Source: Streptomyces sp. LHD-70 (GTDB lineage Bacteria; Actinomycetota; Actinomycetes; Streptomycetales; Streptomycetaceae). From it: a DNA stretch of 64,000 bases. Shown one piece after another: positions 34,073 through 43,010 of this stretch (positions are counted from its first letter, which is position 1; each line of letters opens with the position of its first letter). The position numbers were made by a program, and so were the translations under genes. Below the pieces are notes generated by a model, which did no database searches, had not been told where the DNA came from, and saw nothing but the letters and a program-made list of their open reading frames with translations. Where the stretch lies: the NCBI RefSeq assembly GCF_031157275.1, contig NZ_JAVIFW010000016.1:62001-126000 (forward strand), read 5' to 3'.

Positions 34073-36298
34073 GTGAGACACAGACGGAGATTCCTACGGG
34101 TATTGCTCGCCGCGCTCCTGATGGTGCTCGGCCTGACCGCCCCGGCGGCGTACGGCCAGCCGGACCCGGGCACGCGGCCGGTGCAGGACGAGGGCGCGGC
34201 CGTGAACCAGGTGCTGACCTGGACGGCCGGTGACCCGATCGACAAGTACCTGTCGGCGCCGACCACGGCGGTGGCGGGCAAGACGACGATCGTCTTCGAG
34301 AACAGCGCGGCGACCGGCAACACCACGGGCATGCCGCACACGTTGACGTTCGACGTCTCGGACCCCGAGTACAACAACGACGTCCCGCTGAACATCCTGG
34401 CCAACCCCTCCGACGCGGAGGGCGGCAAGCACACCGCCGAGGTGACGCTGACGCCGGGCCGGTACCTGTACCACTGCACGATTCCCGGGCACGGCTCGAT
34501 GCAGGGCATCCTGACGGTGACCGAGGGCGGCGGCGAGGACACCACCGCCCCGGAGACCTCGGCGAAGGTCGACGGCACGCAGAACGCTGACGGGGCGTAC
34601 GTCGGGCAGGCCGCGGTGACCGTGTCGGCGGCGGACGAGAGCGGTGGTTCCGGCGTCGAGAAGGTCGAGTACGCGGTCGGGGACGCCGGTGCCTGGCAGC
34701 CGTACACGAACCCGGTGGTCGTCGACCAGGTCGGCAGCCACAAGATCCGCTACCGGGCCACGGACAAGGCGGGCAACGTCGCCGCCGAGAAGGCCGTGGA
34801 GTTCGCGGTGGTGGCCCCGGACACGGACGACACCACACCGCCGGAGACCTCGGCAACGGTGACCGGCGAGCAGAACGCGGACGGCGCCTATGTGGGCATG
34901 GCGACGGTCACCGTGGCCGCCTCCGACGCGGGCTCCGGGGTGAACACCGTGCAGTACGCGGTGGGCGACTCCGGCGAGTGGCAGGCGTACGCGGCGCCGG
35001 TGATGTTCCACGATCCGGGCACGTACAAGGTGCGCTACCGGGCCACCGACAAGGCGGGCAACGCGGCCGCCGAGAAGGCCGTGGACTTTGTCGTCGTGGC
35101 GCCTCCGGCGGAGGACAAGACGCCGCCGGAGACCTCCGCGGAGGTCGACGGGACGGTCGACTCCGACGGCGCGTACGTCGGCAAGGCCACGGTGACGGTC
35201 AGCGCGAAGGACGACGACTCGGGCGTGGACAAGGTCGAGTACTCGCTCGACGGCGCGCCGTACGTGGCGTACACCGACCCGCTGGTCGTGGACCGCACCG
35301 GCCGGCACGAGGTGGCGTACCGGGCGACCGACAAGGCGGGGAACACCTCTCAGGCGCGCGAGGTCGGCTTCACGGTCGTGGAGGGCGGGGGCGTGCCCGC
35401 GCCGAACTGCCCGGAGTACGACGAGCGTGCGACGGTGTTCGTCGGCTCGGTCGACAGCGGTGTGCCCAACCGGATGACGAAGAGCCGCTGCACGATCAAC
35501 GAGCTGATCGAGGACGAGAAGGACTGGTCCTCGCAGGCGCTGTTCCTGAAGCACGTGGACAAGGTGCTCGACGCGCTCGTCGACGAGGGTGTCGTCGACG
35601 CCCGCGAGCAGCGCACGATCTACCGCTCCGCGAAGCGGTCCGGCATCGGCAAGCCGGGCCAGACCGAGGGCTACCGCAAGCTGTTCGACGGCTCGAAGGA
35701 GTCGTTCGCCAAGTGGCAGCACGTGGGCGGCGGTTCGTTCGGCCTGAACGAGGACGGCTCGATGACCTCGGGCACGACCAAGGCCGGCCTCGGCATGCTG
35801 TGGTTCCCGGAGCGGAGGTACGACGACTTCTCGCTGAAGCTGCAGTGGCGGGACGACGCGCCGGGCTCGGGCAACGCCAACTCCGGTGTGTTCGTGCGCT
35901 TCCCGCAGATCCACGACCACCCGGAGGAGTCGCGTCCGGAGTGGGTCGCCATCAAGTACGGGCACGAGGTGCAGGTCTTCGACCGTCCCGACGGCGACAT
36001 GTACAAGACCGGTTCGGTCTACGGCTTCGACCGGGTCGGGCTCGCGGGCGCCGGGGTCACGCCCAAGGGCACCTGGAACGACTACGAGATCCGGGTGGTC
36101 GACCAGCACTACCAGGTGTTCCGCAACGGCAAGCTGATCAACGAGTTCGACAACAAGGGCGGTCAGGTCTTCGAGCCGCCGCGCGGAGACGATCCGGGCA
36201 CGGACGGCCGCAGGTACGCCTCCGGCTATCTGGGGTTGCAGGTGCACGGGGTGACGGATGTCGTCTCGTACCGGGACATCCGGATCAAGGAGTTGTAG
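34073..36298 (+). CDS. secreted cupredoxin / Ig-like repeats / DUF1080 fusion protein, 741 aa
   Basis: Mosaic exported protein. Signal peptide 1-28. A cupredoxin domain, about 42-150, has type 1 copper ligands His89, Cys135, His140 and Met143 (GMPHTLTFDV, YHCTIPGHGSM). Three tandem beta-sandwich repeats of about 95 residues follow (157 to about 445), each with APETSA/PPETSA, DGAYVG, VTVSA, VEYAVG or VEYSLDG, and YRATDKAGN, like OmpL47/Big-type repeats. A short helical linker with a Cys pair follows. The C-terminal DUF1080 / 3-keto-disaccharide hydrolase-like lectin-fold domain runs from about 545 to the end (YRKLFDGSKESFAKWQHVGG, GVFVRFP, YQVFRNGKLINEFDN). The start GTG is 3 bases after the dehydrogenase stop, so the two are translationally coupled. 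It probably passes electrons or binds the same sugar substrate. Confidence 0.87.
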   Translation: MRHRRRFLRVLLAALLMVLGLTAPAAYGQPDPGTRPVQDEGAAVNQVLTWTAGDPIDKYLSAPTTAVAGKTTIVFENSAATGNTTGMPHTLTFDVSDPEYNNDVPLNILANPSDAEGGKHTAEVTLTPGRYLYHCTIPGHGSMQGILTVTEGGGEDTTAPETSAKVDGTQNADGAYVGQAAVTVSAADESGGSGVEKVEYAVGDAGAWQPYTNPVVVDQVGSHKIRYRATDKAGNVAAEKAVEFAVVAPDTDDTTPPETSATVTGEQNADGAYVGMATVTVAASDAGSGVNTVQYAVGDSGEWQAYAAPVMFHDPGTYKVRYRATDKAGNAAAEKAVDFVVVAPPAEDKTPPETSAEVDGTVDSDGAYVGKATVTVSAKDDDSGVDKVEYSLDGAPYVAYTDPLVVDRTGRHEVAYRATDKAGNTSQAREVGFTVVEGGGVPAPNCPEYDERATVFVGSVDSGVPNRMTKSRCTINELIEDEKDWSSQALFLKHVDKVLDALVDEGVVDAREQRTIYRSAKRSGIGKPGQTEGYRKLFDGSKESFAKWQHVGGGSFGLNEDGSMTSGTTKAGLGMLWFPERRYDDFSLKLQWRDDAPGSGNANSGVFVRFPQIHDHPEESRPEWVAIKYGHEVQVFDRPDGDMYKTGSVYGFDRVGLAGAGVTPKGTWNDYEIRVVDQHYQVFRNGKLINEFDNKGGQVFEPPRGDDPGTDGRRYASGYLGLQVHGVTDVVSYRDIRIKEL

Positions 36299-36309
36299 TC
36301 ACCGGTTCG

Positions 36310-37359
36310 TCAGGTGGCTGTGGGCTCGGGCGGCGCCTCCTTCGGGGGCGCCGCCTTCTTGGCCCGGCTCGGCTGGACCCGCTTGGGCTCGCCCGGCATC
36401 TTCGGGTGGTCGGGCGGGTACGGCAGGTCGCCCAGGCCGTGGTCGCGCTCGTCCTTGTCGGCCAGGTCGAGCAGGGCCTGGAGCGAGAAGCGGTGGTCGT
36501 CCATGTCCGCGTGCACGTCGCCCAGTTCGGCGTAGCGCGCGGGCATCGTCACGATGTCGAAGTCCTGGGGGCGGGCCGTGCCGACCTCGTCCCAGCGCAG
36601 CGGCGCGGAGACCGGGGCGTGCGGGCGGGGCCGTACGGAATAGGCCGAGGCGATGGTCCGGTCGCGGGCCGTCTGGTTGTAGTCGACGAAGAGGCGCTCG
36701 CCGCGCTCCTCCTTCCACCACTTGATCGTCACGTGCTCCGGCATCCGGCGTTCCAGCTCCCGCCCGACCGCGATCGCGGCGCGCCGGACCTGCGTGAAGG
36801 TCCAGCGCGGCTCGATCGGCACGAAGACGTGCAGGCCCCGGCCGCCGGAGGTCTTGGGAAAGCCGCGCAGACCGCCGAACTCGTCCAGGACGGCGCGCAG
36901 TTCGTGGGCGGCGCGGACCGCGTCGTCGAAGTCGGTGCCGGGCTGCGGGTCGAGGTCGATGCGCAGTTCGTCGGGGCGGTCGACGTCGTCGCGGCGGACC
37001 GGCCAGGGGTGGAAGGTGAGCGTGCCGTACTGCGCGGCCCACAGGACGGCCGCCTCCTCGGTGGGGCACATCTCGTCGGCGCTGCGGCCGCTGGGGAAGG
37101 TGATGTGGGCGGTGGGGATCCAGTCGGGCATGCTCTTGGGCGCCCGCTTCTGGTAGAACCACTCGCCGGTCACGCCGTCCGGATAGCGCTCCAGGGTCGT
37201 GGGGCGGTTGCGGAGGGCGCGCAGGATGCCGGGCGCGACGGCGGCGTAGTACTGGGCGACGTCCAGCTTGGTGTACCCGTGCTCGGGGAAGAAGACCTTG
37301 CCCGGGTTGGACAGGCGCACGGTCCGCCCGCCCGCCTCCAGTTCCACCGCTTCGCCCAT
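36310..37359 (-). CDS. LigD-type polymerase/primase domain protein (NHEJ), 349 aa
   Basis: Stand-alone archaeo-eukaryotic primase-like polymerase of bacterial end joining. Family motifs: RLSNPGKVFFPEHGYTKLDVAQYY at the N-terminus, WAAQYGTLTFHPWP, the metal-binding LRIDLDPQPG (D-x-D), TSGGRGLHVFVPI, and ERLFVDYNQTARDRTIASAYSVRPRPHAPVSAPLRWDEV. A basic Lys/Pro tail follows. The ATG at 37359 (MGEAVELEAGG) was chosen; the 32 codons before it lie in the divergent promoter. The ligase partner is divergent 75 bases away, giving a split LigD. No Ku gene is in the window. Confidence 0.93.
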   Translation of the reverse strand: MGEAVELEAGGRTVRLSNPGKVFFPEHGYTKLDVAQYYAAVAPGILRALRNRPTTLERYPDGVTGEWFYQKRAPKSMPDWIPTAHITFPSGRSADEMCPTEEAAVLWAAQYGTLTFHPWPVRRDDVDRPDELRIDLDPQPGTDFDDAVRAAHELRAVLDEFGGLRGFPKTSGGRGLHVFVPIEPRWTFTQVRRAAIAVGRELERRMPEHVTIKWWKEERGERLFVDYNQTARDRTIASAYSVRPRPHAPVSAPLRWDEVGTARPQDFDIVTMPARYAELGDVHADMDDHRFSLQALLDLADKDERDHGLGDLPYPPDHPKMPGEPKRVQPSRAKKAAPPKEAPPEPTAT

Positions 37360-37433
37360 GCGAGCCACGGTAGGCGTACCGCGCATCCCTCGCACACCGG
37401 GCGATACCGGTCGTACGCGCGCAGAATCGATGC

Positions 37434-38495
37434 ATGGATCTGCCGGTGATGCCACCCGTCAAACCGATGCTCGCGAAGTCCGTGAAGAAGATCCCGCCGG
37501 ACATGCAGTACGAGGCGAAGTGGGACGGATTCCGTGCCCTCGTGTTCCGCGACGGGGACGAGATCGAGCTGGGCAGCCGCACCGGCAAGCCGCTGACCAG
37601 GTACTTCCCGGAGCTGGTGGCGGCCCTCAAGGACAACCTGCCGGGCCGCTGCGTCGTGGACGGCGAGATCGTCATCGCCCGCGAGGGCCACCTGGACTTC
37701 GACGCGCTCACGGAACGCATCCACCCCGCCGACTCCCGCGTACGGCTGCTCGCCGAGCGCACCCCGGCCTCGTTCGTCGCGTTCGACCTGCTCGCGCTCG
37801 GCGACCGCTCGCTGGTCGACTCGTCCATGGGCGACCGTCGCGCCGAACTCGTCATGGCCCTGGCCGACGCCCGCCCGCCGGTCCACGTGGCGCCCGCGAC
37901 CACCGACCCCAAGCTGGCCGCCGAGTGGTTCCGCAGCTACGAGGGCGCGGGCCTGGACGGAGTGATCGCAAAGCCGCTCGACCTCCGCTACCGGCAGAAC
38001 GAACGCCTGATGTTCAAGGTCAAGCACGAGCGCACCGCCGACGTCGTCGTCGCCGGCTACCGCTTCCACAAGTCGGGCCCGGTGGTCGGTTCACTCCTCC
38101 TCGGCCTGTACGACGGCTCGGGCACCCTGCAGCACGTCGGGGTGTGCGCGGCGTTCTCGATGCAGCGGCGCGAGGAGTTGATCGCCGAGCTGGAGCCGCT
38201 GCGGCTCGACTCGGCCGAGGAGCACCCGTGGGCGGCCTGGACCGAGGAGTCCGCGCACGAGTCGGCCCGGATGCCGGGGGCGCCGAGTCGCTGGTCCGGC
38301 AAGAAGGACCTGTCGTGGGTCCCGCTGCGGCCCGAGCGCGTCGTGGAGGTGGCCTACGACCACATGGAGAACGGCGCCCGCTTCCGCCACACCGCCCAGT
38401 TCCGCCGCTGGCGCCCGGACCGCACCCCGCGGAGCTGTACGTACGCACAGCTGGAGGAGCCGGTCTCGTACGACCTGGCGGAAGTGCTCGGGTGA
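37434..38495 (+). CDS. ATP-dependent DNA ligase (LigD ligase-domain type), 353 aa
   Basis: Seals DNA ends using ATP. The adenylated Lys is in YEAKWDGFRALVF near residue 29. Other nucleotidyltransferase motifs follow: GSRTGKP, VVDGEIVI, FVAFDLLALG, GLDGVIAKP and LMFKVKHERTADVVVAGYR; then the OB-fold domain. Length (about 350 aa) is that of LigC or stand-alone LigD ligases. It is divergent from the polymerase-domain gene and convergent, with a gap of 13 bases, with the next gene. Confidence 0.94.
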   Translation: MDLPVMPPVKPMLAKSVKKIPPDMQYEAKWDGFRALVFRDGDEIELGSRTGKPLTRYFPELVAALKDNLPGRCVVDGEIVIAREGHLDFDALTERIHPADSRVRLLAERTPASFVAFDLLALGDRSLVDSSMGDRRAELVMALADARPPVHVAPATTDPKLAAEWFRSYEGAGLDGVIAKPLDLRYRQNERLMFKVKHERTADVVVAGYRFHKSGPVVGSLLLGLYDGSGTLQHVGVCAAFSMQRREELIAELEPLRLDSAEEHPWAAWTEESAHESARMPGAPSRWSGKKDLSWVPLRPERVVEVAYDHMENGARFRHTAQFRRWRPDRTPRSCTYAQLEEPVSYDLAEVLG

Positions 38496-38508
38496 TCTTT
38501 TGTACGGT

Positions 38509-39372
38509 TCACGCCGCGTCGTGGAAGACCAGGCCGAGGGTGCGTCGCGTACCGGAGCGGACGGTGCTCACCCCGTGCCGGATCTGCCCCGCCGACCAGC
38601 CGCGGGCGGAGCGGACGGGGCGTTCCCGGGTCGTGAAGATCAGCCCTCTGCCCTGCTCCAGAACCACCGACGTGCCCCGTGACTGGGCTCGCGGCCGCTG
38701 CTCGACCAGCAGGAACTCGCCGCCGGTGAAGTCGACGCCGGGCCGGTCGAGGCCGATGACGACCTGGAGCGGGAAGACCGCGTCGCCGTACAGATCGCGG
38801 TGCAGGGCGTTCCAGTCCCCCGGGCCGTACGTGAGCAGGATGGGCGTCGGGCGCCGCTGTCCGGCCGCGTGGCACATCTCCAGCCAGTCGTCGAACCGGT
38901 CCGGCCAGGGCGCGGGCCGCCCGAGCCGCGCGGCCCAGTCGCGGGCGATGGGCAGCAGATACGGATAGAGCGCGGCGCGCAGCTCGGCGACGGGCTCGGG
39001 CAGCGGGTGCCCGAAGTACCGGTACTGGCCGGAGCCGAAGCGGTGCCGGTTCATGTCGACGGTGGACCGAAACCGCTCGACGTCGTCGTAGAGCCCCGCG
39101 ATCCCCCGACAGGCGTCCGGGGTGAGCAGCGGCGGCGTGAACGCACACCCGAACGCATCGAGCTCACCCCCGAGCACACCCCAGTCGGCGGCGGCTACGC
39201 GATCGGAGGGCCTGGGGGTGGTCGCGGTCGCCTGGCCGGTGGGAGTGGTGGCCTTGCCTGTGGGAGTGGTGGCCTTGTCGGCCTGAGGGGTGGGCTTGTC
39301 GGCGCGAGGGGCGGTCTTGCTGGTGCGAGTGGTGGGCTTGTCGGCGCGAGTGTCGGTCTTGCTGGTGCTCAT
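38509..39372 (-). CDS. 2OG-Fe(II) oxygenase with repetitive N-terminus, 287 aa
   Basis: Iron and 2-oxoglutarate dependent hydroxylase. The first 60 residues are a low-complexity run of Ala/Asp/Lys/Pro/Thr repeats (RADKPTTRTSKTAPRADKPT...). The catalytic jelly roll follows: LTYGPGDWNALHRDLYGDAVFPLQVVIGL with the iron-binding H-x-D (ALHRDLY), FTGGEFLLVEQRP, then RGLIFTTRERPV and the distal His with IRHGVSTVRSGTRRTLGLVFHDAA including the 2OG Arg. I used the ATG at 39372 with GGAA upstream; an ATG five codons earlier is possible. Substrate unknown. Relatives are prolyl-hydroxylase-like proteins. Confidence 0.87.
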   Translation of the reverse strand: MSTSKTDTRADKPTTRTSKTAPRADKPTPQADKATTPTGKATTPTGQATATTPRPSDRVAAADWGVLGGELDAFGCAFTPPLLTPDACRGIAGLYDDVERFRSTVDMNRHRFGSGQYRYFGHPLPEPVAELRAALYPYLLPIARDWAARLGRPAPWPDRFDDWLEMCHAAGQRRPTPILLTYGPGDWNALHRDLYGDAVFPLQVVIGLDRPGVDFTGGEFLLVEQRPRAQSRGTSVVLEQGRGLIFTTRERPVRSARGWSAGQIRHGVSTVRSGTRRTLGLVFHDAA

Positions 39373-39801
39373 GCGTTCCAGGGTCATGCGGGGGCGGGGC
39401 GGGGTGCTGGCGGCTTTCGGACGGGGAGCTTCCTGGGTCGGGCCGGGGGCAAATCCAGCCCCTCCGGCGTTTGAGATGGGGGTCCCCCTGGGGACTGGGG
39501 GCGGGGGCAAAACCAGCCCCTCCGGCGTTTGAGGAGCGGGGGTCCGGGGGCTGGCCCCCGAAGCGGGGTCCAGGGGCGGCAGCCCCGGGCGGGGACATGG
39601 GGCGGCAGCCCCGGGCGGGGACATGGGGCGGCAGCCCCGGGCGGGGTCCAGGGACGCAGGTCGCCGGAGCTGTCCGCTGAGGACTTCGGGAAGGGGCGGG
39701 GTGGGGAAGAAAGAAGCAGGCCACACCCCAGCCCGCACAGGCCTGACCACCGCCCCCCGCGGGTATGTGTCCGGACACGGGGCGCGGGATGGGGTGCAGA
39801 C
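39373..39801. repeat. 429-base repeat mosaic between divergent genes
   Basis: No gene is supported. Two copies of CCAGCCCCTCCGGCGTTTGAG lie at about 39455 and 39513. A 26-bp unit (GCGGCAGCCCCGGGCGGGGACATGGG) is repeated three times at 39576, 39602 and 39628. The CTTCGGGAAGGGGCGGGGTG module is at about 39682. This matches the make-up of 26300-26786. The promoters of the flanking divergent genes must lie near the two ends. Confidence 0.85.
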
Positions 39802-40761
39802 ATGGACAGCGGCGTCGACGGTGAGACAGGCAGACGTACACCCCCCGGCAGGGGCCTGCAGCGGCGGACGTTCCTGATCGGCTCGACCGCCGCGCTCGCG
39901 GGCTGCACGCTGCAGCCGCAGACGGACGACGACGACGCGCGACCGCCCGGCGCGGGCGAGAAGGGCTGCGTGCCGCTCGCGGTGAAGGTGGACAACGTCG
40001 GCCCCGCCCGCCCGCACACCGGCCTCGACCGCGCGGACATCGTCCACGTCGAGCAGGTCGAGTCGGGCCTGAGCCGCTTCCTCGCCGTGTACGCCACAGG
40101 CCGCCTACCGGAAGCCGTGGGTCCGGTGCGCAGTGCCCGGGAGAGCGACCTGGACCTGCTCGGGCAGTACGGACGCCCGGTCCTGGCCTACTCCGGTGCG
40201 CAGTCGAAGCTCCAACCCCTCATCGCCGCCGCGCCGTTGGAGCCCCGTACGCCAGGCCAGGCGGAAGGTGCGTTCTACCGGGCCGCCGACCGCCCCGCCC
40301 CGCACAACCTGTACGTACGCCCGGCCCGCCTCGATCCGCGGCCCACCGCCTGCGACCCGGCGTCGTTCGGCTTCCGCGTCGGGCCCCGTCCCCCGAACGG
40401 CAAGGACACGCCCCGGCACACGGTGCGGTACCCGGCGGCCCGCTTCGGCTTCGTCTGGTCGGCAGAGGACGAGCGCTGGCGCGTGGAGCTGGACGGCGAG
40501 CCCTCGGCGCTCACCCCGTCGACGGTGCTCGTGCAGTACACCCGGATCCGCGACTCCCGCTTCCAGGACCGCTGGGGCAGCGTCTCGCCCTTCACGGAGA
40601 CCACGGGCTCGGGCCGCGTCCTGCTGCTGCGCAACGGCCGTGCGTACGACGGACGATGGACCCGTACGGCCAAGGACCGCCCCACGGACTACCGCACGGA
40701 GGGCGGCCCCCGGCTGTACTGCGCGAAGGGGCAGGTCTGGGTGGTGTACGTGAAGGAGTGA
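39802..40761 (+). CDS. DUF3048 domain lipoprotein, 319 aa
   Basis: Exported protein of unknown molecular role. The N-terminus carries a Tat-like lipoprotein signal, LQRRTFLIGSTAALAGC, so the Cys of LAGC should be lipidated. The DUF3048 region has the typical PLAVKVDNVGPARPHTGLDRADIVHVEQVESGLSRFLAVY and GPVRSARESDLDLL, a central DRPAPHNLYVRP, and the terminal YCAKGQVWVVYVKE. Length is standard. The nearest paralogue is at 43354 on the same strand. The family is common in Gram-positives (YerB-like) and is probably envelope associated. Confidence 0.88.
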   Translation: MDSGVDGETGRRTPPGRGLQRRTFLIGSTAALAGCTLQPQTDDDDARPPGAGEKGCVPLAVKVDNVGPARPHTGLDRADIVHVEQVESGLSRFLAVYATGRLPEAVGPVRSARESDLDLLGQYGRPVLAYSGAQSKLQPLIAAAPLEPRTPGQAEGAFYRAADRPAPHNLYVRPARLDPRPTACDPASFGFRVGPRPPNGKDTPRHTVRYPAARFGFVWSAEDERWRVELDGEPSALTPSTVLVQYTRIRDSRFQDRWGSVSPFTETTGSGRVLLLRNGRAYDGRWTRTAKDRPTDYRTEGGPRLYCAKGQVWVVYVKE

Positions 40762-40767
40762 CGCCCT

Positions 40768-40837
40768 TCGGCACGTGCACACCATCCGGCACGTGCAAAC
40801 CGTCCGGCACGCGCACACCGTCCGGCACGTGCGCCTG
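40768..40837. repeat. 18-bp tandem repeat, 3.8 copies
   Basis: The unit CCGGCACGTGCACACCGT starts at 40768 (TCGGCACG variant), 40786, 40804 and 40822, directly after the DUF3048 stop codon. Most copies contain CACGTG, and the unit keeps one reading frame open (six codons). It lies in the short gap before the beta-helix gene. Confidence 0.9.
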
Positions 40838-40941
40838 CGTCCAAGCGCGCTCCCCGTTTGTCCATGGCCCGCGACAACGGCCCCCAGTAGCGTGCCCGCA
40901 CCCCCGCCGGACTCGGCGCCCCCACCGGATCGGAGCGCGTC

Positions 40942-42479
40942 ATGCCCCTGCGCCGTACCGTCACCGCCACCGTCACCGTAGCCACCGCACTCGCCGCCGC
41001 CACCGTCGTCGTGGGGACGCCGACCGCCGCTTCGGCACGGGGTGCGGAGGGGACACGGTTCCACGTCGACTGTGCGCGCGGCGACGACGCGTCCGCCGGG
41101 ACCGCACCGGGCACCGCCTGGCGCTCCCTGGAGCGGGCGAGCCGTCAAGTCCTCGGCCCCGGCGACCGGTTGCTGATCCGGCGCGGCACCGAATGCACCG
41201 GCGTACTGGCCCCGAAGGGCGCGGGCGCGCAGGGCTCTCCCGCCGTGATCGACGCGTACGGGAAGGGCGCGAAGCCCCGCCTGGAGGGCGCGGGGGCGCG
41301 GGCCACCGTGCATCTGGCGAACACCGAGCACTGGCAGATCCGGAACCTGGACGTCTCCAACACCGGCGACGCCCCCACCACCACGGACCGCCGCGCGGGC
41401 GTCCTCGTACAGGCCACCGACTACGGCGTGGCCGAGGACTTCACGGTGCGCGGCGTGGACGTGCACGACGTCAACGGCGCCGACTTCAAGGATCCGGACC
41501 CCTCGGGCGGCATCCTCTTCGTGGTGCAGGGGTCGACGCGGCCGACCCCTTCGACGGCGTCCGGATCGAGGACTCCACGGTCCGGCACGTGGACCGCACG
41601 GGCATCGGCACGTCCTCCACCTGGGGCCGCCGTCCCGAGCACCCCGAAGGCCCGGGCACCAGCTGGGAGGCGATCACCGGCCTGACGATCCGCGGCAACG
41701 ACGTCCGGGACGTCGGCGGCGACGGCATCGTCGTACAGAACGCGCGCAAGGCGCTGGTGGAACGCAACTACGTGGACGGCTTCAACATGCGCTCGGCGGG
41801 CTACAACGCCGGGATCTGGGCCTGGAACTCCGACGACGTGCTGTACCAGTACAACGAGGTCACCGGCGGCCACGGCACCCGTGACTCGATGGCCTTCGAC
41901 TTCGACGGCGGCAACAACCGCAACGTCTACCGCTACAACTACAGCCACGACAACGAGGGCGGCTTCCTCCTCGTCTGCAACGGCGCGGGCATGACGACCC
42001 GCGGCAACCGCTTCCACGACAACGTCAGCATCAACGACCGCAACACCACCGACCCGTACGCGGTGATCTCCGTCGTCTGCAACCCGTCGACCGACACCCG
42101 GATCTACCGCAACACGGTCGTCACGGACCGCGCCGACACCGCCCTCGTCTCCAACAACGGGCAGACCGGCACGACGTTCGAGGACAACGTGTTCGTCGGC
42201 GCGGCGGGCGCGGGCTCGCCCATCGAGGACACGATCAGCACGTACCGCAACAACCTGTACTGGCACACCGCACAGCCCCGCGACCCCGAGGCCGTGAACG
42301 CCGACCCGCTGCTGCGCTCGGCCGCCCCGCGCACCCCGGACGACCTGCGGCTCCGCCCCGGCTCCCCGGCCCTGGCTGCGGGCTCGGTCACCGAGGACGA
42401 CGGCACCCGCCACGACTACTTCGGCAACCCGCTCACGGCGACCCGCAACATCGGGGCGGACCAGGGCTCCGGTAAGTAG
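40942..42479 (+). pseudogene. secreted right-handed beta-helix protein gene with a frameshift
   Basis: Carbohydrate-lyase-like beta-helix protein. The first frame (ATG 40942) encodes a signal peptide (RRTVTATVTVATALAAATVVV...) and helix turns to GGILFVVQGSTRPT near 41550. Homologous sequence then continues in another frame (PFDGVRIEDSTVRHVDRTGIG onward) with clear beta-helix turns (GNDVRDVGGDGIVVQN, YNAGIWAWNSDDVLYQYNEVTGG, YRYNYSHDNEGGFLLVCNGAG) and a pectate-lyase-type end (NPLTATRNIGADQGSGK) to the stop at 42479. A single missing base at about 41545-41552 restores one frame. It is either a fresh pseudogene or a sequencing error. The first frame stops at 41685. Confidence 0.85.
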
Positions 42480-42524
42480 CGCGGGAAGTACGGGGACCGG
42501 CCTCGGGTTGGCCCTGGCAAGGCC

Positions 42525-43010
42525 TCAACTCCCCCTGTACGTAATCGACTTGGTGTCGTACGAGCGGACCGACGGCGCCTTGTCCGTACTGCCGCGCTCG
42601 GCCGGGTCCCGGGCCGGTGGATGGTCGAGGGCGACCTCGGTGGGCTGTGCCGCGGCGACCACGCTCGGGCTGGTGACCGCGACGGCGCCGAGGATCACGA
42701 GCCCCACGGCCACCGGGGCGAGGGCGCGGCGCGGGCCGGGGCCGGGGCCGGGGCCTGGTCGCGGTCGGCCGCAACCGGCCGCTTGCAGCAGGGCCGCGCA
42801 GCCGTCGCCCGCGCGGTGCAGGGCGAGTTGGATGAGCGGCGCTCCTGCGGTGGCGGCGACGGCGAAGACGACCGCGCCGGCCGTCGTGCCGTACAGATGC
42901 AGTTCCGAGGCGAGTGCCATGCCCGCGGCGGCGGCCAGTCCCGAGCCCAACAGCTGCGGAAGGCTCGTACCCGGCCTGGCGTGCCGGGCGGCGGTGTGCC
43001 GTGCTCCCAT
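42525..43010 (-). CDS. small membrane protein of unknown function, 161 aa
   Basis: I do not recognise a family. Three hydrophobic stretches suggest an integral membrane protein: LLGSGLAAAAGMALASELHLYG, GAVVFAVAATAGAPLIQLAL and VAVGLVILGAVAVTSPSVVAA. A Gly/Pro-Arg linker (GRPRPGPGPGPGPRRAL) lies before the last one. The C-terminus is charged and polar (AERGSTDKAPSVRSYDTKS). The start is ATG at 43010 with AAGGAG five bases upstream. Codon use is typical for the window. Confidence 0.68.
   Translation of the reverse strand: MGARHTAARHARPGTSLPQLLGSGLAAAAGMALASELHLYGTTAGAVVFAVAATAGAPLIQLALHRAGDGCAALLQAAGCGRPRPGPGPGPGPRRALAPVAVGLVILGAVAVTSPSVVAAAQPTEVALDHPPARDPAERGSTDKAPSVRSYDTKSITYRGS

Noticed and set aside
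30377..34081. 1234-codon open frame on the minus strand opposite the laccase and ThuA-dehydrogenase genes
   Set aside because: It overlaps well-supported genes in antisense, has no family motif, and is Arg/Val/His rich as expected for a high-GC shadow frame.
40768..40837. CRISPR array
   Set aside because: The 18-bp units are directly adjacent with no spacers and no cas genes are present.
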